From Vulcanimicrobiota bacterium (GTDB taxonomy: Bacteria > Pseudomonadota > Gammaproteobacteria > Xanthomonadales > Rhodanobacteraceae), in contig CAJCJD010000219.1 in assembly GCA_903970555.1 (NCBI GenBank), forward strand, positions 1-36,485: a DNA stretch of 36,485 nucleotides, in the 5' to 3' direction. A model generated the notes under the pieces. The model saw only the letters and a program-made list of their open reading frames with translations. It was not told the DNA's origin and made no database searches. The position numbers and the translations under genes are program-made. Positions 1 to 7,345 of the stretch are shown here, piece by piece. Numbering within the stretch: position 1 is the stretch's first letter; each line of letters starts with the position of its first letter.

Positions 1-2660
1 GGCGCGAAGTCGTCGATGTTCATGCCGCGCGCGAGGTAGTACTCCACGATGGTGAAGCCGTTGCTGAGCGTGAAGGCGAGCTGGCTGATCGGGTTGGCGC
101 CGGCTTCGGCGATGTGATAGCCGGAGATGGAGACGGAATAGAAGTTGCGTACTTTGTGGTCGACGAAGTACTGCTGGATGTCGCCCATCATGCGCAGCGC
201 GAATTCGGTGCTGAAGATGCAGGTGTTTTGCGCCTGGTCTTCTTTGAGAATGTCGGCTTGCACGGTGCCGCGCACGTTGCTGAGCGTTTCGGCTTTGATT
301 TTGGCGTAGGTTTCGGCGTCCACCAGTTGATCGCCTGAGACGCCGAGCAGGCCGAGGCCAAGGCCGTCGTTGCCTTTGGGTAGCTCGCCGGAATAAGTCG
401 GGCGCTTGCTGTGGGCGTAAAGATCGGCGATGCGCTTTTCGGCGGCGGCCCATCGGGCGGGATCGGCCTTGAGGTATTTCTCTACGTTCTGATCGATGGC
501 GGTGTTCATGAACATCGCGAGGATCATCGGCGCGGGGCCGTTGATGGTCATCGATACGGATGTGCTGGGCGCGCTGAGGTCGAAGCCGGAGTACAGCTTC
601 TTCATGTCGTCGAGGCTGGCGATGTTGACGCCGGAGTTGCCTATCTTGCCGTAGATGTCGGGGCGCGGTGCCGGGTCTTCGCCGTACAGGGTGACGGAGT
701 CGAACGCAGTGGAGAGGCGAGTGGCGGCGCCGCCTTGGCTTAGGTAATGGAAGCGGCGGTTGGTGCGCTCGGGGGTGCCCTCGCCGGCGAACATGCGGGT
801 GGGGTCTTCACCGCTGCGGCGGTATGGGTAGACGCCGCCGGTGTAGGGGTAATGGCCGGGGAGGTTTTCGCGCATTAGGAAGCGCAGCAGGTCGCCCCAG
901 TCTTTGGTTTTGGGTGGTGAGACTTTGGGGATTTTTTGATGGCTGAGCGAGTCGCGGTAGTTTTCGACGCGGATAGTTTTGTCGCGGACTTTGTATTCGT
1001 TGACGTCGGCGGTGACGGATTTGTAGCGGGCTGGCCAGTCGCGTAGCAGGTGCACGGCTTCGTGGCTGAGTTCGCGCAGCGCTGCGTTGTAGCGTTGGCG
1101 CAGTAGCACGAGGGTGCGGTCGGCGTGATTGTCGTGTACCGCGTCGTGGTCGTAGCGCTCAAGTTCGCGCGGCAGTTTGTCGTCGCCGAGGTCTTTCAGC
1201 GATTCGTAGTAGTGCTGCGCTTTGCTGGCGTATTCGGCTTCGCGCTCGATTTCGGCGTTGATGCCGCGGCCCTGCTCCGCGATTTCCGCGAGGTAGCGCA
1301 CGCGGGCGCCGGGGATGAGCACGGTGGCGCGCGGTTCTTTGAGCGTGGTATCGAGATTCGGTTTGAAATCGCAGTGTGCGGTTTCGATGCCGTGTTCGCC
1401 GGCCTTGGCGCCGAGCTTGTCGTGCATCAGGCGGCAGAGATTGGTGAACATCCAGGTGACGCCTGGATCGTTGAACTGGCTGGCGATGGTGGGATACACC
1501 GGCACGTCTTCGTCTTTCATGGTGAAGGCGGTGCGGTTGCGCTTCCATTGTTTGCGCACGTCGCGCAGTGCGTCTTCGGCGCCGCGTTTGTCGAATTTGT
1601 TGAGCACGACGAGTTCGGCAAAATCGAGCATGTCGATTTTTTCGAGCTGGCTGGCGGCGCCGTAGTCGCTGGTCATCACGTAGACGGGGAAGTCGACGAG
1701 GTCGACGATTTCCGAATCGCTTTGGCCGATACCGGCGGTTTCCACGATCACCAGGTCGTAGGGCTGGCTCTTTAGGAAGTTGATGCAGTCGTGCAGCACT
1801 TCGTTGGTGGCCGCGTGCTGGCGACGCGTGGCCATGGAGCGCATGTAGACGCGATGGCTACGCAGTGCATTCATGCGGATGCGATCGCCCAACAACGCAC
1901 CGCCGCTGCGGCGACGCGTGGGGTCGACGGCGAGCACGGCGATACGCATCTGCGGGAAGGCATTTAGGAAGCGCAGCAGCAGTTCGTCCACCACGGAGGA
2001 TTTACCGGCGCCGCCGGTGCCGGTCATGCCGAGTACGGGGGTGTGCTTGCCGGCGAGCGACCATTCTTTACGCAGGCGCGCGAGTTCGGTGTCGGCGAGC
2101 TTGCCTTCTTCGATGGCGGACAGCATGTGGCCGATGCTGATTTCGTCGTCGATGTTGATGTTGGCGGGCACGAAGGATTCGTCTTGCTCGCGCTTGGCGG
2201 CAGCGTTGCCGGCGCGGTGCATGACGTCTTCGATCATTTCGGCAAGGCCGAGCTTCATGCCGTCGTTGGGGTGGTAGATACGCTCCACGCCGTAGGCTTG
2301 CAGCTCGCGGATTTCTTCAGGCGTGATGGTGCCGCCGCCGCCGCCGAAGACGCGCACGTGGCCGGCGCCCTTCTCTTTCAGCATGTCGACCATGTACTTG
2401 AAGTATTCGACGTGGCCGCCCTGGTAGGAGGACAGCGCGATGGCGTCGGCGTCTTCTTGCAGTGCAGCACGAACTACATCTTCCACGGAGCGGTTGTGGC
2501 CCAAGTGGATCACTTCTGCGCCCTGCGACTGAATGATGCGGCGCATGATATTGATGGCGGCATCGTGACCATCGAACAGGCTGGCGGCCGTTACAAAACG
2601 CAGGGGGCTGGTTTCGGCCTGCGCGGCGCTGGCGGGAACGTGCTTGGCGGGGGAACTCAT
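1..2660 (-). CDS. icmF: Fused isobutyryl-CoA mutase IcmF (3' part outside window)
   Basis: Adenosylcobalamin-dependent acyl-CoA mutase fused to its own G-protein chaperone; it interconverts isobutyryl-CoA and n-butyryl-CoA and may act on related branched acyl-CoAs. The frame is open from the ATG at 2660 to the left edge (886 codons; family length about 1090, so roughly 200 codons are missing). Domain order is diagnostic. A B12-binding domain comes first, with FDGHDAA (His32 as lower cobalt ligand) and a Gly-rich VFGGGGG loop. A MeaI-type GTPase follows, with P-loop GMTGTGGAGKSS (residues 211-222, Lys220) and NKFD at 354-357. The mutase barrel begins near residue 560 (HYPYTGGVYPYR). GGAG lies 5 nt before the start. 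Methylmalonyl-CoA mutase is excluded by the domain order. Substrate range cannot be read from sequence alone. Confidence 0.93.
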   Translation of the reverse strand, partial: MSSPAKHVPASAAQAETSPLRFVTAASLFDGHDAAINIMRRIIQSQGAEVIHLGHNRSVEDVVRAALQEDADAIALSSYQGGHVEYFKYMVDMLKEKGAGHVRVFGGGGGTITPEEIRELQAYGVERIYHPNDGMKLGLAEMIEDVMHRAGNAAAKREQDESFVPANINIDDEISIGHMLSAIEEGKLADTELARLRKEWSLAGKHTPVLGMTGTGGAGKSSVVDELLLRFLNAFPQMRIAVLAVDPTRRRSGGALLGDRIRMNALRSHRVYMRSMATRRQHAATNEVLHDCINFLKSQPYDLVIVETAGIGQSDSEIVDLVDFPVYVMTSDYGAASQLEKIDMLDFAELVVLNKFDKRGAEDALRDVRKQWKRNRTAFTMKDEDVPVYPTIASQFNDPGVTWMFTNLCRLMHDKLGAKAGEHGIETAHCDFKPNLDTTLKEPRATVLIPGARVRYLAEIAEQGRGINAEIEREAEYASKAQHYYESLKDLGDDKLPRELERYDHDAVHDNHADRTLVLLRQRYNAALRELSHEAVHLLRDWPARYKSVTADVNEYKVRDKTIRVENYRDSLSHQKIPKVSPPKTKDWGDLLRFLMRENLPGHYPYTGGVYPYRRSGEDPTRMFAGEGTPERTNRRFHYLSQGGAATRLSTAFDSVTLYGEDPAPRPDIYGKIGNSGVNIASLDDMKKLYSGFDLSAPSTSVSMTINGPAPMILAMFMNTAIDQNVEKYLKADPARWAAAEKRIADLYAHSKRPTYSGELPKGNDGLGLGLLGVSGDQLVDAETYAKIKAETLSNVRGTVQADILKEDQAQNTCIFSTEFALRMMGDIQQYFVDHKVRNFYSVSISGYHIAEAGANPISQLAFTLSNGFTIVEYYLARGMNIDDFA

Positions 2661-2772
2661 GGGGACTCCGACAACGTGTGTGCTATTCGCCCATTCTAGT
2701 GGGGTTGCTTGTTAAGCGTGTGCGTGAAAGTATGGATGGAGACGGGACCACTACTTTCCCGACACGCCTTCT

Positions 2773-2853
2773 GTCGTACTGGCGACAGCTGGGAGCCAGT
2801 GTCTTAACGTGCGACGCTGAAGGCGCTGGGCCACGGCATCCGCCGGGGCGACG
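2773..2853. repeat. Palindromic REP-like element, degenerate copy
   Basis: An ~81-nt unit sharing the central block gtgcgacgctgaaggcgctg and the right arm cgccggggcgacgg with the better copy at 2891-2972. The left arm is degenerate (gtcgtactggcgacagctgg), so pairing is weaker. The two copies lie in direct orientation 38 nt apart. This is the usual form of REP/BIME elements in extragenic space. Confidence 0.75.
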
Positions 2854-2890
2854 GGGCGCGGATTTAAAGGGAATGCCCCACCACACCTTT

Positions 2891-2972
2891 CGTCGTCCCG
2901 GCGAACGCCGGGACCTAGTGTCTGAACGTGCGACGCTGAAGGCGCTGGGCCCTGGCGTTCGCCGGGGCGACG
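2891..2972. repeat. Palindromic REP-like element, intact copy
   Basis: The left arm cgtcgtcccggcgaacgcc and the right arm ggcgttcgccggggcgacg are reverse complements with a single mismatch, so the ~82-nt unit can fold into a long hairpin or cruciform. Inside the left arm there is also a smaller hairpin (cccggcgaacgccggg). The head sequence recurs inverted at 5997-6025, so this is an interspersed family, not a local terminator. Confidence 0.8.
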
Positions 2973-3100
2973 GATGGGGATCTGGGTTCGGCGTCATGGC
3001 CTATCTCTTAACGGGCCATCGCTTACTATGAATCGAGATTTGCTCAAGGCTTCCCCCACGATCGCGCATTTGGATGCAGCTTTCCCAAGGAAACGTGCCT

Positions 3101-4381
3101 ATGCAATCCGTCCGCCGTTCTCGTCTGCCACGCTTTGAAATGTGGCATCAGATTCTGATCGCGATGGTGCTCGGCCTGTTGGTTGGGTATTTCATCGGCG
3201 AACCCGCGAAAGTGTTGGAGCCGCTCGGCGATATTTTCATGTCGCTGATTCGCATGTGCGTGATTCCGGTGGTGTTCGTGTCGCTGGTATGCGGCATCAC
3301 GTCGCTTTCGGATATGGCGGCGATGCGGCGCATTGCCTGGAAATCAATCGCGATTTACGCGGTGTCGATGGCGATCATGGCGACGCTTTCGATGGGCGCG
3401 GCGATGCTGTTCAAAGTTGGCGCAGGTTTTGGCCTGGCAGCCGGTAACGTGAGTGCGCCAGCCGCCGCGCCGACCAGCATCAAGGATGCATTGATAGGTG
3501 CGATTCCGGCGAATCCGTTCAGGGCCTTCGCTGAGGGTGCGTTGCTGCCAACGATTGTGTTCGCGATCTTCTTTGGATTGGCGATCAATCTGGCGGGTGA
3601 AGCGGCTGGGCTGGTGCGCCGCCTTTTCGAAAGCTTGTCGAGCGTTGTGTTCACGCTGATCAACATGGTGTTGAAATTCGCACCGATCGGCGTATTTGGG
3701 CTGATGGCGTATGTCACGGCCGATCATGGCTTTTCCGTGCTGGGCCATCTCGGCTCGCTGGTGGCGGTGAATTATCTGGCAATGCTGTTTTTTATGATCG
3801 TCGTGTGCAGCGTGATGCTGATGGTGTGGCGGCTGAATCCGCTGCCGTTCTTGCGCAAGATGATTCCGGTGCAGTTGTTTGCGTATTCGTCGGCGAGCAG
3901 TGCGGCGACGCTGCCGCTGAATCTGGAGAACACGCAAGATCGCATGGGCGTGGATAAACGGGTGGCGAGTTTTGTGTTGCCGCTTGGCTCCACCGTCAAT
4001 ATGGCGGGGCTTGCGTGTTATCTGGGTACGGTAACGATTTTTGCGAGCAATGCGTATGGAATCGAACTTTCGTTCACCCAGCTGACGACGGTGATGGTGA
4101 CGACGACGCTTGCATCCATCGGCGCTGCGGGCATTCCGGGTGCGGCGCTGGTGGTAATGGGGTTGGTGCTGTCGTCAGTCGGTTTGCCGCTGGAAGTGAT
4201 TGCGGTGATTGCAGCGGTGGATCGGTTGATCGACATGTGCTGCACGGCGGCGAACGTCACTGGCGATACGGTGACGGCGGTGATGGTGGCGAAGTCGGAA
4301 GGTTTGCTTGATATGACTTGCTACAACAACACCGGAACTACGTCGAATGACGCGCCCCAGGCCGTCGCCCCGGCGGCATGA
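3101..4381 (+). CDS. Dicarboxylate/amino acid:cation symporter (DAACS family)
   Basis: Inner-membrane secondary transporter of the GltPh/DctA fold, 426 aa. The ATG at 3101 is preferred because AAGGAA lies 8 nt upstream; the in-frame ATG at 3074 has no such site. Family landmarks: IPVVFVSL in the N-terminal half, the serine-rich hairpin SSASSAATLP, LPLGSTVNMAGLACY (TM7), GIPGAALVVMG (HP2) and DRLIDMCCTAANVTGD (TM8). Two normally conserved motifs are altered. NMDGT reads NMAGL (residues 300-304), losing the Asp and Thr of the cation/substrate site. The TM8 arginine that binds the acidic side chain of aspartate/glutamate is Cys381. The substrate is therefore probably not aspartate or glutamate; a neutral amino acid is one possibility. 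It stands alone and converges with the hydrolase gene, which ends 12 nt away. Confidence 0.85.
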   Translation: MQSVRRSRLPRFEMWHQILIAMVLGLLVGYFIGEPAKVLEPLGDIFMSLIRMCVIPVVFVSLVCGITSLSDMAAMRRIAWKSIAIYAVSMAIMATLSMGAAMLFKVGAGFGLAAGNVSAPAAAPTSIKDALIGAIPANPFRAFAEGALLPTIVFAIFFGLAINLAGEAAGLVRRLFESLSSVVFTLINMVLKFAPIGVFGLMAYVTADHGFSVLGHLGSLVAVNYLAMLFFMIVVCSVMLMVWRLNPLPFLRKMIPVQLFAYSSASSAATLPLNLENTQDRMGVDKRVASFVLPLGSTVNMAGLACYLGTVTIFASNAYGIELSFTQLTTVMVTTTLASIGAAGIPGAALVVMGLVLSSVGLPLEVIAVIAAVDRLIDMCCTAANVTGDTVTAVMVAKSEGLLDMTCYNNTGTTSNDAPQAVAPAA

Positions 4382-4393
4382 TAGTGCGTTGCT

Positions 4394-5326
4394 TTATGCC
4401 AGACCGAACGGCAAGTTCGGCGACGCCACCACACGATTACCCACGCATTCGCCGCGCAGAAATGCCATCGTTGCGTCGATCACTTCCGGCGCATCCAACA
4501 CTTTGTGGTGCCCAAGGCCTTGCGTAGTAAGCAGTCGCGCGCCAGGCCAAAAACGCGCGTAGCGTTCGCCCTCTTCCCATGGCACTTCGTGGTCATCGAG
4601 ATCGTGCACCACAAGGCCTGGTTGACCGAGCATGGGCAGGTGGCGATGTACGGCCAGATCGCGCGGCGCAATGCCGGTGCGTTGTTCGTACCACGCCATG
4701 AAGGGTTCGCTCAGGTGGTGGCCTAGATGCACAAAGCGGAAGAAACGGTGTGCGGCCGCTTCGATATCGGCGGCGGGTGCAATCACCACTAATCGCTCCG
4801 AATGCCAGTCTTCGTTTTGCGCGAGCGTTACGGCTGCGCCGCCCATGGAATGGCCGATGGCTAACGCGGCGTTGCCGAAGTGACGACCGACCGCACGAAT
4901 GGTGTCGATGCAATCGGGCAGCGTGCACAAATGGCCCGTGCTGGCGCCGTGACCGCGCTGATCGAAACTGACGACAGCCAATCCAAGCGCACGCAGTTTT
5001 TCCACCCACGGCAAATAGCGGAGACCGAAGCTGGACCAGCCGTGCACAAGCAAGGCGTACGGCTGCGTTGTTGGGTCGCCCCATACGTATGTAGCGATGG
5101 ATTCGCCGCCAATGTGCAGCTCACCGCGCTGCATCTCGCTATCGGGTTTTGCAGCACGCGCACGAGCCCGGCTGCTGGCAAACGGCGTAGCGAATAGACG
5201 CGCGGCACGATCCACCGTGCGCTGTGGCGCCAACCGACCGCCGACCGCGAAACCGACACGCACGGCATTGAGTTTCCACGTAGCGTGGGAGTGATGACGA
5301 CGTGCGTGGGTGGTCTGGCGAGTCAT
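4394..5326 (-). CDS. Alpha/beta hydrolase
   Basis: Probable serine hydrolase of 310 aa. The nucleophile elbow is GHSMGG (Ser160). LLVHGW before it supplies the oxyanion-hole strand, FDQRGHG is the typical second strand, and HDLDDHEVPWEE and GLGHHKVL carry the likely Asp and His of the triad. No signal peptide is evident; the N-terminus (MTRQTTHARRHHSH) is basic and His-rich, and the first ~60 residues precede the hydrolase core. The gene starts 18 nt after the stop of the tetR-type gene on the same strand, so the two probably form an operon. Substrate unknown; lipid ester or detoxification roles are only guesses. Confidence 0.85.
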   Translation of the reverse strand: MTRQTTHARRHHSHATWKLNAVRVGFAVGGRLAPQRTVDRAARLFATPFASSRARARAAKPDSEMQRGELHIGGESIATYVWGDPTTQPYALLVHGWSSFGLRYLPWVEKLRALGLAVVSFDQRGHGASTGHLCTLPDCIDTIRAVGRHFGNAALAIGHSMGGAAVTLAQNEDWHSERLVVIAPAADIEAAAHRFFRFVHLGHHLSEPFMAWYEQRTGIAPRDLAVHRHLPMLGQPGLVVHDLDDHEVPWEEGERYARFWPGARLLTTQGLGHHKVLDAPEVIDATMAFLRGECVGNRVVASPNLPFGLA

Positions 5327-5344
5327 GGCGATGCTCCTGGGGGT

Positions 5345-5950
5345 TCAGGGCTGGTAACTGGCAAACAGACGATCGAGTGCCGCCGATGTGTGCCGGTTGG
5401 CTTCTTCCCAGCCAAACAAACCGGCGTCGTGATGCAAGCCAAGCATCAGGGCGTAGATTTCGAACGCGAGCAGCGAGGGATCAGTGTCGGTGCGCAAATC
5501 GCCCACTTGCACGGCGAGGCCGACTGCGCGCTTGATCTCGTCACGCCATGCCGACTGCTGTTGCCTGACGTGCTCGCGCAGGGTGCTGTCTTGGCGGCCG
5601 TCGTATTCCACGGCCGCACTCAGCAGCACGCATCCGCTTTGATGGATATGGCCCCATTCGGACCAGTTTTCGATCATCGCGCGCAAGCGCGGCAGCCCGC
5701 GCGGCTTCTTAAGTGCAGGAAGCTTGATGAATTCAACGAAGCGTGTTGAGACGAAATCGAGCAAGGCCAGCTGCAAGTCTTCGCGCGAACCGAAATGGGC
5801 AAACACGCCGCTCTTGGACATGCCCACGCCCAGGGCCAGCGTGCCGATGGAAAGACCCTCGAGGCCGTCATGACGGGCCAACTGGTAGGCCTGCTCAAGG
5901 ATCAGCTCGCGGGTGGCGGCGCCTTTGCTGGGGGCGGCGATAGCGTTCAT
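5345..5950 (-). CDS. TetR/AcrR family transcriptional regulator
   Basis: A 201-aa regulator with an N-terminal TetR-type helix-turn-helix at about residues 15-60. It contains TRELILEQAYQLARHDGLEGLSIG followed by the recognition part VGMSKSGVFAHFGSREDLQ. The C-terminal ligand domain contains LLSAAVEYDGRQD and HHDAGLFGWEEANRH, resembling TetR_C regulators that sit beside hydrolases or oxidoreductases. It is first in a two-gene minus-strand unit with the alpha/beta hydrolase, which is its likely target. A palindrome 14 nt upstream of its start suggests autorepression. Ligand unknown. Confidence 0.88.
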   Translation of the reverse strand: MNAIAAPSKGAATRELILEQAYQLARHDGLEGLSIGTLALGVGMSKSGVFAHFGSREDLQLALLDFVSTRFVEFIKLPALKKPRGLPRLRAMIENWSEWGHIHQSGCVLLSAAVEYDGRQDSTLREHVRQQQSAWRDEIKRAVGLAVQVGDLRTDTDPSLLAFEIYALMLGLHHDAGLFGWEEANRHTSAALDRLFASYQP

Positions 5951-5960
5951 GGGTTGAAAA

Positions 5961-5980
5961 TAGCACGATCGTTCGTTTTA
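5961..5980. promoter_or_regulatory. Candidate TetR-family operator
   Basis: The segment carries ACGATCGTTCGT. It includes the perfect 8-nt palindrome ACGATCGT (5965-5972) and, with the following TTCGT, resembles the ACGAACGATCGT-type boxes of many TetR autoregulators. It begins 10 nt upstream of the regulator start codon, where a repressor would block transcription of the tetR-hydrolase unit. Only the sequence and position support it. Confidence 0.45.
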
Positions 5981-5996
5981 TTCCAGTATTACCCAT

Positions 5997-6025
5997 CCGT
6001 GGTCCGGCTTTCGCCGGAACGACGG
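5997..6025. repeat. REP-like hairpin, single inverted copy
   Basis: The hairpin tccggctttcgccgga forms the core of this 29-nt element. Its reverse complement begins CGTCGTTCCGGCGAAAGCC, matching the head of the palindromic element at 2891 (CGTCGTCCCGGCGAACGCC) apart from two substitutions. It belongs to the same dispersed family. Confidence 0.7.
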
Positions 6026-6332
6026 GGTGGGTGTTCGACAAATAAGGCGCGCCCGTTCGCTTTATGGCCAAGCGCTATGCCCCCGCCGTTAGTGCCCCGC
6101 GAGTTCGGTAAGCCAAAGGTCAGCAACGATCGGTATCTACTACGCCTGCAAACGTCGCCGTCTAGGCTAGGTTATCGACGAGGGGATCGAGGGCGCTAAC
6201 GAGTTACGCATCGCAAGTAATTCGGCTGCAACCTGAACAAGCGAAAGCAATAACGTCAACATCGCCAAATACGATTGCGTTTCCCGTACTGCCCGCCGCC
6301 TTCGCGGCTGCTTCAAAAATGGAGAGGACACC

Positions 6333-6662
6333 ATGATCAACATGACCCGCAAATTGGCCCTTGTTGCTGGCATCGGCCTTGCGCTGGCCAGTGTGAGCTA
6401 CACCCCGCCGGCATCGGCGCAGGTTGTCGTCGGCGTAGGCATCAACGTTGCGCCGCCGCCGCCGCGCTTCGAACGCGTTCCGCCGCCGCGCCGCGGCTGG
6501 GTTTGGGCGCCTGGCTATTGGCAGTGGAACCCGGGCTGGCATCGCCACGTGTGGGTGGGCGGTCACTGGGAACGCGAACGTCCCGGCTATCGCTGGTACC
6601 CCGGTGCATGGACGCAGGGCCGTGATGGCTGGCGCTGGCGCGACGGTTACTGGGGTCGCTGA
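6333..6662 (+). CDS. Secreted WXXGXW-repeat (YXWGXW) protein
   Basis: A small exported protein of 109 aa. The signal peptide is clear: n-region MINMTRK, hydrophobic stretch [14 protein letters not shown] and likely cleavage after SAQ or nearby. The mature part starts with a Pro-rich linker ([16 protein letters not shown]), then aromatic repeats of the WxxGxW type: WAPGYW, WVGGHW, WYPGAW and WRDGYW. Such proteins are common in Xanthomonadales and Burkholderiales; their function is unknown, though a role in envelope binding or stability is often assumed. GGAG sits 8 nt upstream of the ATG. A second repeat protein of lipoprotein type follows at 6808. Confidence 0.85.
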   Translation: MINMTRKLALVAGIGLALASVSYTPPASAQVVVGVGINVAPPPPRFERVPPPRRGWVWAPGYWQWNPGWHRHVWVGGHWERERPGYRWYPGAWTQGRDGWRWRDGYWGR

Positions 6663-6675
6663 TCTCGTAATAATC

Positions 6676-6701
6676 TGCGCCCCATCGCGTGATGGGGCGC
6701 A
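6676..6701. terminator. Strong hairpin without T-tract between the two WXXGXW genes
   Basis: tgcgccccatc and gatggggcgca form a perfect 11-bp stem with a 4-nt loop, 13 nt after the stop of the first WXXGXW gene. There is no run of T after it. It could be a partial terminator or attenuator, or an mRNA 3'-end protector, and it may separate expression of the two genes. Confidence 0.5.
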
Positions 6702-6807
6702 GGTATTCGCGGCCGGATAATCGAATAAATTTGCGGCCGCGTTCTCGAGTCACTCTGACCGGATCGACAGAACCTTTCGATCCTTTTTTCATTCGGGGAA
6801 ATCTTCC

Positions 6808-7188
6808 ATGTCATTACGTCTTGCAGCCTTGCTCGCCCTGGCTGGTGTCACTGCGGTGACTGCCGGTTGCGTGGTGGAACCGCCGCCGCCACCGCATCCG
6901 CACCGCGTCTACGTCGAACCGCCGCCGCCCCCTCCGGCCTATGTACAGCCGACCTATGTGGAAGTGGTGGCGCCCCAGCCGCCGCCGGTCGTGGAAGTGG
7001 AAGACGTTCCTCGCCCGCGCCCGGGCTTCATCTGGGCACACGGTTACTGGCATTGGGAAGGCGGCCGTTACGTTGCCGTGCACGGCCATTGGGAACCGGT
7101 GCGCCCGGGCTACCACTATGTGCATCCGCATTGGGAACGTGGTCAGGGTGGCTGGCACTTCCGTGCCGGCATCTGGGTTGCGGGCTGA
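6808..7188 (+). CDS. WXXGXW-repeat lipoprotein
   Basis: A 126-aa envelope lipoprotein. The N-terminus MSLRLAALLALAGVTAVTAGC has a lipobox (VTAGC, Cys21). It is followed by a very Pro-rich tether with runs of five to six prolines alternating with Tyr-Val-Glu segments, which may span part of the periplasm or outer surface. The C-terminal half has WxxGxW-like repeats: WAHGYW, VHGHW, VHPHW and FRAGIW. GGGGAAAT lies close upstream of the ATG. It is a divergent relative of the upstream protein; the pair probably arose by duplication followed by a change of anchoring. A strong terminator follows. Function unknown. Confidence 0.82.
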   Translation: MSLRLAALLALAGVTAVTAGCVVEPPPPPHPHRVYVEPPPPPPAYVQPTYVEVVAPQPPPVVEVEDVPRPRPGFIWAHGYWHWEGGRYVAVHGHWEPVRPGYHYVHPHWERGQGGWHFRAGIWVAG

Positions 7189-7213
7189 TTCCAGTCGTTC
7201 AACGAAGGCTCGA

Positions 7214-7242
7214 AACGCCCCGCTTCGGCGGGGCGTTTTTTT
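7214..7242 (+). terminator. Rho-independent terminator
   Basis: aacgccccgc and gcggggcgtt form a perfect 10-bp stem with a TTCG tetraloop, followed by a T-run to 7242. It lies 25 nt after the WXXGXW lipoprotein stop. Confidence 0.92.
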
Positions 7243-7345
7243 GTGGCCGGCATCGTGAGTGCGATGCTTTATGCGCCATAGCACTGGCGTCCAAGGCATT
7301 TGTGCGCAAACTTGCCCGGCACGGCCATTCGCAAAGGGACTTGCC

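Larger units (their letters stand above)
2661..3100. other. Intergenic region between divergent icmF and symporter genes
   Basis: This 440-nt gap separates the start of icmF (-) from the symporter start (+), so promoters for both should lie here, but no convincing -35/-10 pair stands out. Its main content is two tandem copies of a long imperfect palindrome (2773-2853 and 2891-2972). Short open frames on both strands here run through the palindromes and have no protein-like features, so I do not call them genes. Confidence 0.7.
5951..6332. other. Intergenic region upstream of WXXGXW gene
   Basis: A 382-nt gap between the divergent tetR-type gene and the first WXXGXW gene. It holds the candidate operator at 5961-5980 and a REP-like hairpin at 5997-6025. 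The remainder (about 6030-6320) has no convincing gene or promoter box. Confidence 0.6.

Noticed and set aside
1125..1775. Plus-strand 216-codon frame in the icmF region
   Set aside because: It is antisense to the G-domain and linker of IcmF, which has clear P-loop and NKxD motifs on the minus strand.
2678..3031. Open frames on both strands in the icmF-symporter gap
   Set aside because: Both run through the palindromic repeats; no domain and no plausible ribosome binding site.
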